Source: Isoetes taiwanensis
Lineage: Eukaryota > Streptophyta > Lycopodiopsida > Isoetales > Isoetaceae
Direction: 5' to 3'
DNA length: 64,000 nucleotides
Assembly: GCA_021234155.1 (NCBI GenBank)
Contig: JAJEKV010000250.1
Location: 310,001 to 374,000, forward strand
A program made the position numbers and the translations under genes. Shown here piece after piece: positions 22,285-33,876 of the stretch (position 1 is its first letter; the number at the start of each line of letters is the position of its first letter). The notes beneath the pieces are model-generated. The model was given only the letters and a program-made list of their open reading frames with translations, searched no databases and had not been told where the DNA came from.

Positions 22285-22467
22285 CTATATTCGGTGACAT
22301 TTGCACTCGTCGACCCTATGGTATCCAGTCAATTTTATGCCTTCATCTAAGGTTTGGTTTCCCATTATGGGCCTCCATCTATGGATTGAATCATTCTTAA
22401 TTAATGCAAGTAATCCATCATGAACGTCTCTACGTGAATCCTCTAGAATCTCAAATTGCTTAACCAC
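22285..22467 (-). other. Short coding-like frame, unknown
   Basis: A 60-codon frame (VKQFEILEDSRRDVHDGLLA, then RWRPIMGNQTLDEG) has a protein-like composition. It lies on the same strand as the coiled-coil relic 2 kb away. No family is recognised. Confidence 0.2.
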
Positions 22468-23675
22468 TTGCTATCCTAGGGCATGAGCATATCTTCATTA
22501 CTTTTATGGTCTCAAGGACTTTGAACACACGACCCACTGATGTTGTTGGTTTTTGCATTTTTATTATGCATTTTTGTAGTAGCATCCCCTACATGACTAT
22601 ATCATGCTAAATCTTCAACCCTCATATGTGTAGCTAATCTTTTGTTCGTATATTTGACTGCTTCTAGAAATGACATATAGACAACAGAAACATGCTTTCT
22701 AGATATGACCTTAATGTTTGTTCCTACTTATAAAAGCAAGGTATGTTCTGTTACCCTTCGCGTGAATTCCAACAATAATTGGGCAAAAACACCCTTCATA
22801 TCTTGGCATTCCATTAATCTACAGATAGGATTCTATCTAAAACACTATACTTCACCTGCAAAGCTCACTTTGTCTACCGATTCCATATGGGAATGGCTAA
22901 TGGCCGACATCGTTGCGATGTTTCTAGTATAGATTACAATATGACTATTTAAAGTTCTTTTTTATATATCTAAGGATCAACTTGCATAATTTGATCTGTG
23001 AAAAGCAAAAACATCCAATCCCTTTCACAGAAAAGCAGCCAACTGTAATTTAATAAAAATACTAATGGATTGATGCTGTCTTGGTTGCGCATATGTATAT
23101 GCTTGCTTTGATGCTTCAAAATGTGATACTTCGGCTACTTATATGACCACATTCTCTGGTAGCAAATATTGCTTTAACATGAACACATTGGAACACGAAT
23201 TTGTTCATATTTTCCAAAAGATTGTGCTAAAACCAATGTCCATGGGCAATGGGGCAATCCCTAGTGCTTTGGCACCTTTTGCTCTAAAATAGATGAAGAG
23301 TATGATAATATCCTAATAAATGGAGTTCAGGTCACAAAAGTTTATCTCAAAAGGGCCCTAGGCCTAAGTATGGTCGGGAACTTTTCTCAAAAGAAACTCG
23401 TCCAAAGAAAAGAAGATTTTTGACTTCATCTATAAATTAAAAGATTCTAGAAATACGTGCTTATATCAAATCACGACTTAAAATGGAAGATGTTGTGCCC
23501 CAACTATCTATATGTCCATTCTATATAGGTAAGGTTGCCATGTCTCATACAATCCCCCCTCATTGAAAAGGAGTGATTTGCAAACAATACCGCCCTTAGA
23601 CTTCCTAAAGTTATACCCTACCGCAACCTCGATTTGTTTGAGGTAAAAGTTATCTACAAAAAAGGTTAGTAGGGG
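22468..23675. other. No recognisable gene
   Basis: AT-rich sequence with only short frames and no repeats of note. Confidence 0.5.
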
Positions 23676-23680
23676 TCAGA

Positions 23681-23930
23681 GTATTTTTTTTTTTTTTTTT
23701 TGGGGATTCTAAGGTCCACCCCTGGTGCCGCTAAGAGACTTGTTGCGTGGCAGGCGAACTCTACGCTCGCGAGGATAGGGCCATCTGGCCGCGCACCAGA
23801 ATTCCTCCTCACACTACGTTCTTTCCCCTTATCGCCTATTAGTCACCCATCAATACTCAAGCCCCTACATCCATTAGCTTCATGACGTTCTTGCGGTCGT
23901 GAGGCCCGAAGACACTTTCATGATACCCCA
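23681..23930 (-). repeat. T-tract followed by GC-rich block, possible retroposon tail
   Basis: A run of 18-20 T (about 23682-23700) is directly followed by a sharply GC-richer block of about 230 bp. Read on the - strand this is a GC-rich body ending in a poly-A tail, as in a SINE or processed transcript. I could not find convincing RNA polymerase III A and B boxes or target duplications. Confidence 0.25.
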
Positions 23931-24801
23931 ACCCACCCAACACAGTCTTTTCAACGGTCAAAAGTAGTCGATCCCTCATCAAAATAGTAGCAATTCAAAG
24001 TTTTCTTGCTCAATTTCGTTAAGATAGCCAGCCAAAGCTGGTCAGAAGGCTCCGAAACTCAATTGCAGCCACGAAGTACCTAAGTCTCCAATATATAAAG
24101 GGCATACACAATTGAAGTGGGTGCCATTGCATATGGAGGTGCAACTTACACAAGTACATAAGTGGTAGATACATAAGTGACTTTTAATTGAATGGTCACG
24201 CCCTTTTATCTAATGCACTTGTATTATCAAGACCCCCTCCTCCAAAAACACCATTTGGGCTAGGCTGTTTTAAAGTACATAGTAATGTGCTTTGTGTGCA
24301 CATTGGCTTGTGCCACATGGATTGTGTACGTTGCCTTGTGCTCCATAGACCGTTTGGCTGTAACAACTTAATGCTCAAATAGGTCCAAAACATCCTATTG
24401 GTTTGTAAGATTAATCTTTTTCTACTCGTGATAACCTTGCAAATTTTTGAAATCTATTTTTAATAAGAATAAGAATAAGAATAGATTTTATGGGACCCAA
24501 TTTTTCCAAGTCCAAAAGAAGCTTAATCGAAGCCTATTAGGTAAAGGGGGCTATTTAAAAACCCCCAAAAGGGTTTTCGAGGGGAAAAACCTTAGCAAAT
24601 GATACAAAAGTATCTTTGGAGCGCTATTTTATGTCTGGGAATAAAGAATACATGCTCTGGAACAACATATACAAGAATTCAAACAATTGGAGATTTATAA
24701 AAGAAAGGTATGCATTGCAAGGTTCGTCTATGGAACTTGAAGAATCATTTTAAATGCGAAGGTGCTTTAATAAGCAAATGGTTGGCATACAAAAGCTTTA
24801 G
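23931..24801. other. No recognisable gene
   Basis: The overlapping frames at 24188-24393 on both strands have no family signal. Confidence 0.45.
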
Positions 24802-24860
24802 CACTACAAGAAATTTATCGTGGCAGCCAAGGCCGCCACGAACATTTCTCTTTCCCTTGA
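24802..24860 (+). repeat. CACTA-type terminal inverted repeat end
   Basis: CACTACAAGAAA at 24802-24813 is the canonical CACTA transposon terminus. It is followed by an imperfect GC-rich hairpin (24819-24842) homologous to the perfect one at 17191-17214. A matching inverted end was not found within the window, so this is an orphan or truncated end. Confidence 0.6.
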
Positions 24861-25093
24861 CTCCCTTCCGTGAATATTTTACTTTTTCCACTTTAGATAG
24901 TCGACACGTGTCATAATCAAAGGCTATTTTTACACCACTTGCTTACATTCTAAGCCACATATAATGTATATATCTCTTTCATGGACAATCGTTGAAACGA
25001 AGTCTATCTCGACAATTGACATATGTCATTGCCTTCCGCCATGTGTTCGCATTTTAAGCCACATGTAATTAATATCAAATATCATTAATATAA

Positions 25094-25440
25094 TCATGAT
25101 ATGTGCCTTTTTCATTTATAATATCGATTTTGAATGATTATATGCAATAATAATGAGTGTGCAAAATTGACATGTGCCTTTTTCGTCGTTCGAGATAGAC
25201 ATGCCCCATTTTCATTTATGACATTGATTTTGAATGATTATGTGCAATGATGAGTGCGCAAAATTGACATGTGCATTTTTCGTAGTTTGAGATAGCGTGA
25301 ATTATCATATGCCTTTTTCATTTATGACATCAATTTTGAAGGATTATGTGCAATAATGATGAGTGTGCGAAATTGAGATTTTTTTGTCGTTCGAGATAGC
25401 GTGAATTATCATGACATGTGCCTTTTTTCATTTTCATTCA
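25094..25440 (+). repeat. Tandem repeat, about 105-bp units, roughly 3.2 copies
   Basis: Units begin near 25094, 25199, 25304 and 25410 with ATGTGCCTTTTTCATTTAT-like sequence. They share TTTTGAATGATTATGTGCAA, GAGTGTGCAAAATTGA and CGTTCGAGATAG. The array follows the CACTA-type end and may be part of that element's subterminal region. Confidence 0.8.
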
Positions 25441-26150
25441 ACACACGTGGCTTGAAGCGAAATTTTGACAGCAGAATCAGACCTGGGCACGAATTTCAAA
25501 AAGGCCCTGATCCGCCATAAATGCGCTTAAATGATTTTTAGCATACATGTCGCTACCACGTCATTTAAACAGAAAACCCAGAAAATTAGATCTCTTAGGT
25601 TTTCGACCATTGCAAAATGCTGAAATTTGCATACATGTCACTTCCATGTAATAAGTAAGAAAGAAAAAAAAAATGAGAACAGAAAAGGCAATACAATTAT
25701 ATAGGAAGGATTATCATTGGATTAGTAAGCTTGCTTTGTTTGGCTCCTGACAACATATGAAATTCATATAGGATATCAGAATGGGATAAACTTGAAGGCA
25801 TTTTGCAATCTTGCATATTTGGGGTTTTATAGGGTAAGGTAGATATTTGCACTAGATTTTTTAGTTCAATCAAATTTTTATAACAGAAAAATTGAAATGG
25901 AGTTAAATGATGACATGTATAGTGAACTTTGGTGCTAGCCAATAGTCAAACCTCATTTGATGTCATTTGATGCACTCAATGTGAACAATTTTGCTATATA
26001 AAGTGTGTGCAAGCATTAGGCTTGCATCATATTGTGAAGTAATTACTGGTAGATACAAGTTTCGTACAATTTTATGAACAAAGATGGACAATTCATTGTC
26101 CATCATTGACCACCAATTCAATGGCGTCATGTGCAGATTTAGTGGTGGTT

Positions 26151-27790
26151 TTATAAGAGTAGGACCAAGCAAGTGGCAAATAAAAAAAGAAGGTTGATGA
26201 CGGTGACAAGGACTAGAACCCGGTAGTAGTAGTCCAGGTGGCCTTTGTCAATATCGTTCGAAGCCACGTAGGATTTGAATTGTCAACCATGTACACAATG
26301 GCACTACTCAAGAAAAAACTAACCCCACTATTCACAAAGGCCATGCTCACACCCGTGCTCGCATAGAATCGGGGCATCCGCTCATGAAAAAACTCACGTA
26401 ATGCGGGGGGCGGAGAAGCTCTCAAACAAACCAAGCAGAGACCGCCTGCGGCACCAACCAAAATATACTCAACTTTACTTTGCTTTTTTTTTTCATTTCC
26501 ACTACTGCTTTGCAACCATCATGTCTAACACACACAACACAAATCCAATGCCTATCCTTTGTAGCGGACTAAAGCCTCTTTCATTTTTTTGTGTGGCTTC
26601 TCATAAATGGCACCACCGGTTTGTCGTATATTGGTAGAAAAGTGAGATTTACTATAAAGAAAATAAGAACATTGAAATTTGGTGGAGCACTAAAGCTTCC
26701 CGATTCGTTGTCCATGTTCATGCCTTGAGTTACAAAAAAAGTTCCAACACGTCGGGGGGCTACTCCTAACCATAGCACAACTAACCATATTGGGATTACT
26801 CGAGCACCAATTTTACCTCTTCAACTTGAGTCGGGGTGCATGGCCCCGAAAACTCCTCTTTTCCTCCTTGTTTTAGAGCTGCCTTGTCGAAATCTGTGAT
26901 AAAATTAACAGAGGACAAATCATTGAAGAGGCCTTTTTGCTTTTGAAGAAAAAGAAGAAAAATATAATAGGGCAAAAAAAAAAGTGTAACTGAATTGGTT
27001 TTGTATGAGGGAGTCTCTTTTGCCATGCTTAATATCATACTCCTCATAGAAATCATTAAGTAGTTTCCATCTTTGCGCCTTTTGAATGCGATGAATGAGA
27101 ACATGTGCAATCGAGCTAAAGGGCTTCCTTGAGGTTTTTTATATCTATAATGTCTTGTCATACCAAAGAACATGCACATTGCAACCGCCACAAATAACAG
27201 GCAAAGCCCTATCCCCCATCCCCATCCTCAATATACACAATAGCGATCCACGAAATAATTCCGCCTAAGCCGACACACCGAGAAATTCAGTTGAAGAAAG
27301 AAACCATGCCCCTCTTCTCCATCATATCCTCTTCATCAAACTGGTCAGCTCCAAAAGATACGATGCAAGGTGCCAAGCATCCAAACCCAAGGGCAAACAA
27401 GTACAATGCAAGAAAAAAAATATCCAGTTGGGCGAGCTCGCCTCGAGGCGGGGCTCCATTCGGCATGGCAAGGGCACGAGAGATTTTCGAAAAGAGATGG
27501 TCAAGAGGATTTGCCCTACAATAAGCAAAACAACCAAATGAGAAAGTTGACATGGTAACATAAAATATCATAGTACCAACGAAATAAATCCCAAAGGCAA
27601 GAGAGATAGTCTTGTAGCGCCCCAAATATGTGTCGAGAAATGAAGGCGCCTACCGGACTCATGACAAATGATGTGCCACGTAAGTTGTTCACATCCTTTG
27701 GCGGATGTAGCATTTCTTACGTGCAACAACGTGGTCATGTAAGTGATAATGTTGGTAGTTATGGCAAAGAGAATGACAAAGGTGTCATGG
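26151..27790 (-). pseudogene. NPF (NRT1/PTR family) transporter pseudogene
   Basis: NPF proteins are plasma or vacuolar membrane, proton-coupled transporters of nitrate, peptides or hormones, with 12 membrane spans. Pieces read in order on the - strand: NNLRGTSFVMSPVGAF (27690-27640); GRYKTISLAFGIYFVGTMIF and the family hallmark SFGADQFDEED (27625-27287); YRYKKPQGSPLARL and TQVEEVKLVLE (27191-26796); IPIWLVVLWLGV, FFVTQGMNMD and PIYDKPVVPFM (26800-26580); VEYILVGAAGG, then KGHLDYYYRVLV with a stop at 26151-26153. At least five frame changes or stops break it, including one right after SFFN at 27287. The first roughly 40 residues, including the ExxER motif region, are absent. The copy is collinear with no visible introns, although plant NPF genes normally have them. 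Confidence 0.85.
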
Positions 27791-28597
27791 GCGATGCATC
27801 TTGAAAAGCATCATAAAATCGAGTAAAAAGCATGAAAACAAGACTTCGAAATCAATATGAGGCGGGATCCTTTTTCTTTTTTTTAAGCCTTACCAAGTAT
27901 TGGCCAGCATGATTTCCAACTTCATGTTCTGCTAGCAGCTATTCCGTCCTTGTCATTCTCGCTTCCACCTTGAACCAGCTCGTGATCCATGTCTAATGAG
28001 CGCAAGACATTTGACACAACAGGAAAGCTTCTTAAATACTAAATGGGAAAAGCTTACTATAGCGGATGCTGCTGTGGAAAAAAATGTAGGTGCTTTTAAT
28101 TCCATGGATCGCTGTAAACTGAACTACAACTGTATAAGCTTTCCGCTGCTATTATTTGTTCTGTGCTGCCAACATCGAGGGAGGGTATATCCGTGGTATA
28201 TCTGGGTTTTTGTCACGTTAAAGCCATATAAAAAAATGTGCCTTTTTGTGGACTTATTACCGGATCTTTTGTCATTTAGGACTGGTTTAAACATGACGGG
28301 TTCTCGTGCCAACATGTCCATGACATAAGTTCTACTTGTAGATGATAATGTCAATGTACCAAGAAACTATTTTAATTTAGGTCTCCATCATTCGATATTT
28401 TCCAAGATACTGTCTGTGAGATTCATGAATATTGTGTCAATATTGATGGGTATAGGTGGACTTCGGTTGGTATAGCTAATAGCTCTTATACTCTAGGAAG
28501 ATTTTCAACAACTAGATTCTTCCCTAGTGCGAGACAATATAAAAGCATAGAAATATTGAAGGTGGCATAGCTATGAAATAATGAAGACCATGGTGCC
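27791..28597. other. No recognisable gene
   Basis: The frame at 27996-28328 (+) has an antisense rival and no family signal. A phrase GGTATATCCG...TTAACGTG(T)TAAA...CCA near 28190 has a weaker relative at about 51892. Confidence 0.4.
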
Positions 28598-29050
28598 ATT
28601 TTTTTTTGCAAGGACGAAGGACACTTTATATTAACAAGACAATTCTAATACAATGGGAGATCAAGGTAGGTGGAGGTAACCCCAAACTTCATCCCTGACA
28701 TTCGAATATAACTTCGAAACCAAAAATTGGTCATGTAGACGAGACTTGATCTCTTGGTAGAAGCTTGCGGCAGGAATATGCAACCCTCTGAAGATGACAT
28801 GACATCTGCATTTCCACACTGCCCAACACACTAGAGCCCTGCAAACATTGAGCGTCCACTTCTTAAAGAGAAGCCATTTGTCAGGGAGTGTGTAAGCGCA
28901 CATATTGGCGTAGCACCTATCATGTGTAGTTGCGGCTCTCAATTCCTTTGGGCGCCATTGGACCAAGTGAAGCCTCTATCTCCTGGAATCTCAAGAAAAC
29001 CATGATCAAACAAAAGCTTGTCCCATTGCTCTTTTTATTACTCCATTATT
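28598..29050 (-). mobile_element. Internally deleted LINE relic with poly-A tail
   Basis: On the - strand the segment starts with EQWDKLLFDHGFLEI and RGFTWSNGAQRN (29040-28955), the end of a LINE endonuclease domain. After a frame change it continues at 28966-28661 with WALVCWAVWK-type sequence (actual VCWAVWKCRCHVIF), which resembles the C-terminal tail of plant LINE ORF2. The reverse transcriptase between them is missing. A short AT-rich 3' end leads into an A-run (Ts at 28598-28607 on +). The endonuclease assignment rests on the FTWSN motif and its context. Confidence 0.5.
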
Positions 29051-29239
29051 TGTTTATGCCAGTTCTGGACTTGTCATAAGGCAAGTAAATATTTAGGTGG
29101 GGTTGTGCACCAACTATAGTATGTGCTTTATCTCAAAACGCACCACCAAGATGTAATAGCTGCAATATATTGAAGGTTATTTCTCTAACTCTGGTATATT
29201 CCTTATCGGACTCTCTAGTGTAAAGGGTGTGTCTTATTT

Positions 29240-29335
29240 TTTGGTTATCACTATTGAAGGAGTACTGATAATTAGTTATCAGTAGTGGAGGAGTATTGAT
29301 AACTAATTATCAGTACTATTCCACTCATATAAGAC
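29240..29335. repeat. Hairpin element with perfect 21-bp inverted repeats
   Basis: Arms at 29261-29281 and 29297-29317 (AGTACTGATAATTAGTTATC and one more base, and its complement) are perfect, with a 15-nt loop. GTCTTAT and ATAAGAC outside them extend the symmetry loosely. This could be a small MITE. Confidence 0.75.
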
Positions 29336-29365
29336 CAAAAGTGGTCATTATTTTTAGTTTCCAGC

Positions 29366-29485
29366 GAGCCCCTTCCTCAGCAGCTGAGCCAAGTACAATT
29401 ATGGGTTTGGATACTTTAGAAACCCCTCCCTAGTAGCAGAGCCAGGTATAGCTCTAGTTCTGGATACCTTTGATGCTTAGACACA
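29366..29485 (+). repeat. Degenerate tandem duplication, about 60-bp units
   Basis: CCCCTTCCTCAGCAGCTGAG...GGATAC is followed by CCCCTCCCTAGTAGCAGAG...GGATAC. These are two imperfect copies in tandem. Confidence 0.55.
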
Positions 29486-30099
29486 CTCTCTACTACCTAC
29501 AATTCTCACCAAGTTTCAAATGATCTGATCGACAGAGGCATCCATGCATTTAGCGTTTGGAAGCTAGATACAGCTTTTGGAGCTTTTGAAACTTTTAGCA
29601 ATCGTAGCAGGTCCTATTGCTGAAACAACACAAATGCCATGGTGCAGACTAATGAGACACTATATTTTTCAAGAGCTGAGGCACAACAATACGTCGATTT
29701 GGATGTAAATGCACCGGGGCCAGAAATAAGAATAGCACACAGAGTACAGGTTTAGATCAGTCTGAGCAACTGGAACTTGAGCTTATGTATAGTGGACATC
29801 CTAGAAACATGCTCTTATTCATATATGAAGATAGCTGCACATTTTTTCGCAGATGCAATGCACACCCGAAACCCAAGAACTTTACAACACGAAGAGTTGG
29901 CTTTCGAGAAGATTAGATGATTCACGTCATTTTCTAGTATTTTCTAGTGTATTTTTTCCCGTTACATGACATACTGCATGTGCTACAACATATGAGTCAT
30001 CTCAAGGGCACTAACTTTTCTGTGCAAGAGGATCTCTCCCCGATTCGATTAATTTAAGCGTCCCAAGCTGAGGCAAGGTCGAGAGGTGAGGCTCCAAAA

Positions 30100-30355
30100 A
30101 AAGTGGGCAATATGCATGGGAGGCCGCGACACTCATTTACGGCGGTTGCCTCGGAGAACCCTTGGTTGGGTTATTAGTTGGTTCCACCTTTGTTCTTTTT
30201 GATCTCTTTTAATTTTTTGTGATGGGGCTTAGTCCCAAGGTTCATTTGGGCTTCGGCTCTTTGCTTTTGCCCCATCCCATAACATGTTATGAGGTCCTCG
30301 TGGACGTAAAAATTCTTATCTATCTTTCTATCTATCTACTATCTATCTTACGGGT
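30100..30355 (+). repeat. Possible LINE/SINE 3' end with ATCT tail
   Basis: A T-rich stretch with the stem GGGGCTTAGTCCC and text resembling plant LINE 3' UTRs leads into an ATCT-type tetranucleotide tract (about 30318-30350). Such tails mark the 3' ends of some non-LTR elements. Its orientation is opposite to the LINE relic at 30480-31500. Confidence 0.3.
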
Positions 30356-30479
30356 TCTCCATTTTTCTAGAATCCTCTAAGTATATTCTTTCTAATAAAT
30401 GAGTATATTCACGTGTATTATATTGTTATTGTAATTGCTCATTATATTTGATCCGTCTGAAAAATGTATTCCACCAAAA

Positions 30480-31500
30480 CCCTAAACAAGTATGATGAGA
30501 CGGGGCCTAGTCATATAGCTATGCCTTGTAACTGTTGTTCTACATCACATATAGTGCCTTCCAGCCTACTGTTACTCCTAACTGGATGAAAGTGTCCTAG
30601 TATCTAGTAGTCAGAAACTCTATACCTCAAGTACTTGTAGGTGGGTGCTACTTCCATATTTTGTCTCTGATAAATGAATGATGGAAGCCTTCACTGGCGT
30701 GAAGAGGAGACCTCCATTCCAATGGTTCGGCATCAAGTATCCAGGATATATAAATGGCCTTGCATGTCCTCCGGGGTGTAGGCTAAGAGGTCCACATCAT
30801 CGATGTATATGAATTGCCTGATAATCTGATGCACCAACTGAGCTCCGTTACCTCCATGGTCAATAAGCCAATCTTCCAGTTGATCAATATAGAGGCCAAA
30901 CATTGTTGAAGAGAGAGGGCATCTGGCCGGACCCAATATATCTTGTTGTGAGGTTGCCCGATGGTGTCGATCGGCTGAGCATGTCTTATACAATGTGTAA
31001 ACCACATTTTGCAAGTCTATGGGGGCACCCAACTGTCTCAATCTTTTCCACAACTTTCCCCGAAGCATAGTATCAAAAGTCGTTCTTGAGTCGTCGTGAA
31101 GCAAGCGTGGAGGTCACGCTAGCGATCCTTGCTATCCTCAAACAAGTCTTTTGTGTGACAATATGATCAATCATGGAGTGTCGGAAATAAAATCTTGCTT
31201 GTGTCAGGGCTTACACCTCTGCCTCCTATGCCCATATCATCAATTATGGCTCAAGAATGCCGACCATCAATTCTACAAAGAGCGAACTGACCATGATTGT
31301 TATCATAAGTACATTGACGAACTGGCCAGCTTATTGTTGTAGCGTGGGAAGCTGCAAAATTCCCTCTAGATCGCCCCTGAGCATCTGGGCATAAGCCTCC
31401 GTGAGGTCACAATCTAGACACAACTGAGGCAAACGAGGGCTTGGAGCACATGGAGTCCGGACAGACTGCCAACCTAGGGGATGGACGTAAGCTATAGGGG
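30480..31500 (-). pseudogene. LINE reverse transcriptase relic
   Basis: The longest open piece (31104-30733, 123 codons) reads as the palm of a non-LTR reverse transcriptase. It has TTFDTMLRGKLWKRLRQLG (motif A region), a degraded RCPLSSTMFGLYI (motif B, usually GCPLSPTLF) and IYIDDVDLLAYT (motif C, YIDD at residues 100-103, usually YADD). Upstream, out of frame, RHSMIDHIVTQKTCLR matches the GF..STIDHI region. Downstream, MEVAPTYKYLRY matches the thumb-side SYKYLG region. Several stops and frameshifts make it non-functional. No target duplications or tail were identified. Confidence 0.75.
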
Positions 31501-31812
31501 ACACGTATAGGTTAGAAGAAGCCCCCCTGTATACACTTTCCTTGTAAAAAAGCCCCCTCCGATAAGGTCTTATATTGTCAAATAAAATGTTTTACACCCA
31601 TACCATATATACAAGCATTTTTATTAGTGAAAAATATACCCATCCCATATAAATACTTATTTCAACTATACTAGGAAATAGATCTAACGGTGTAGAAACC
31701 TAAATCCAATAATCCCGTTTTGTGAAGTGTAATTCAGTTGTCCCTTTGATTGTAAAAAAATAAGTTTTGAATCTAATCTTCTGGACATGCTGATATTTAA
31801 TCTATTATGCAG

Positions 31813-32518
31813 TGGTTTAATTTATGATTTGTTGGGGAATCTTTCAAGTCGTTTCAAAGAGCTTGATGTAGCAACTATTCTACAATTGCTGCAATGTAAG
31901 CGTTGCTTGCTCCCTTTTCTTCCTTAGCTTGTGTGTGTGAGCATTATTTTTAAGCTTGCTATTTAAAACCTTGGCGCAGCCTGTCGAATGGGTTTAAGAA
32001 ATAGTGATCCTCTGGCGATGAAGGATTTTAGTCTTAAGGTGCAACAATGCACATCTGACTTGAAATCCTCACTCATAAATAACGAGGAGGGTATGGATAA
32101 AAAGGTAAGCTCTCTTAGAACCAATTTTGTTGAAGTGTCAGATAGGAAAAGTCTAATTAATCATGGAAATGAACTAGTCCATATGCAGAAGAGTAGAGAT
32201 TTCTTTTCTCTTTATAAGGCCATATGACATGTTAAAGAGGTGAACATTGGTTAAATGGTATTGCTCACTATTTTTTCATGCAAATTATATGTATTCCACA
32301 TTGTCAGATTATCTGTGGGGCGAACCATCTAGTATTAGCAATGCCTGTTCCCTTTTTAGCCTTTCGGGGAAGATATAACAGGACAGACATTCTAAGACCT
32401 CATGCCCGTTTGTGTTTATATTTGCAGTTCAATTCTTTATTAGGACCTACCTGTTGCAGATCAGTTTATGATCGAGGCTATATCAGATATCAAAAATAAC
32501 AAGCAGTGGCAGATAGAG
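31813..32518 (+). pseudogene. Three-exon fragment of a NOM1/SGD1-like MIF4G gene
   Basis: Exon A (31813-31895) reads GLIYDLLGNLSSRFKELDVA and TILQLLQ. Exon B (31980-32104) reads CRMGLRNSDPLAMKDFSLKV and so on. Exon C (from 32465) reads FMIEAISDIKNNKQWQIE. In that order they match the MIF4G domain end of NOM1/SGD1, a nucleolar ribosome-biogenesis protein (pattern L-I-D-L ... LRxDDPxxxK ... FMLExxxxIKNN). Splice sites are intact: ATGCAG/T, AAT/GTAAGC, GCGCAG/C, AAG/GTAAGC, ATCAG/T, with matching phases. Similarity ends at about 32518 without a donor, and no exons lie upstream because LINE sequence abuts. The family protein is several times longer, so this is a gene fragment, probably duplicated or captured. 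Confidence 0.8.
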
Positions 32519-33876
32519 GCTCCTGTACCTTTTGTGCTCTACATGCAGCCCTTTAATCTGCCTGAGGGAACGACATGTGAATTTAGCTTAAATCCTTTTT
32601 TTTTTGAAGATCACACAACAACTAGAGAGGATGAGTCTACTTTCAAAGCAGACAATTAATCCTACTGCACAGCCACTGATTAAGCTCTCCTCCTTTGTCA
32701 AAAAGGAGTAGATAGAAGAAGACTTGCACTCACTGCTTGCTAATGGTTTGACCTTTACTAATGCTTCATAGCAGGATATCGGAACCAGATATTTGGAGCA
32801 AGGATATACAATGGCCGTACACATGCCGCCAGTTGATCTCAACAATAGATATAAGAGCAGAGCCCTTATGAGTGCTATTTGGTCAAGGATGCTCTCTCTT
32901 TAATTTAATTTACAGATTCTGGTCTACACTCCCAAGTTTGTTGCATAATTTGTCATAGCCGAGCTGCTCAAAAAAACTTATTTCCAGAATAGCATGGCAA
33001 GGCTCAAAACGAGAATAGAAGCTGCCTTGAATATCCATAGATTTCAGATGTCCACGATTTTGGGTTTTTGACAAAAGGAAAAGATTAGCTAAATGTATAG
33101 TTTTTAAGCCATTGGATTTCTTAAGTTAGAGGTGATGTTCCCCTAGGAAGCGTTACGGGAGCATTATCGGCAACTAGTTTATATCTTTGCTTTTTTAGGA
33201 TGTCCACAATATTCTCTTTGTATTCATATATTATATTAACTTGGCATTATCATCTTTTGGTAGTACACTAATAAAGTAAAATACCTGCGCAAATAGATCA
33301 GACCTTTTTGGATTCACCATATTGAAATTAAGACATAGAAAATTGTACAACTTCTTGGCTTTTCGCGTGATCTCGTCATTCCTTATAAAACAAATGGCCG
33401 TGATATTGTATTATGTTAAAAGTCAAGTTTATGTAAAATGTTTTTTTTGCATCAAATGCTATTCAACATATATTATGAAAAGGACAACTCTTGCCAACTT
33501 TAGAACTACCCACTGCTTTATATAAAATGAGCAAGTTTTTCATAAATGTAGCAAAAAAAAAGAAGGTTTCAGGCAAAAAAAAAAAATCCAAAAATAAATA
33601 TTTCCGGCCAAAAAAACCTAAAAATAATTACATTTGGCATTAGAAAAAAATTCCGGTGTGGACGCGTGGGGATTGTTCGGGAGGCCTGAGTTCTAGGTTG
33701 TGCATGGCTGGGGGAGAGATTTGAGTCGAGGATTTGTTCTGAGGAGTCGCGTATGGGGGGGCGAGGATCGAGTTGTTGAAAGGCGGTGTGTATTCGGTTT
33801 ATGGTGAGCCATTGCTGAAGGCTGCTTCGTGTTTTAAGTTAATGTAGGCTGCCTGGCCGGGAAAGGAGTTCAGACA
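32519..33876. other. No recognised gene; one coding-like string
   Basis: At 32630-32890 (+) a string reads MSLLSKQTINPTAQPLIKLS, then LEQGYTMAVHMPPVDLNNRY, with a stop between. It is protein-like but unidentified. 33530-33660 has short A-runs. 33660-33870 is G-rich and leads into the helicase fragment. Confidence 0.35.

Noticed and set aside
24802-25440. A complete CACTA transposon starting at 24802
   Set aside because: No inverted CACTA end with a matching 3-bp duplication was found downstream, so only the orphan end is reported.
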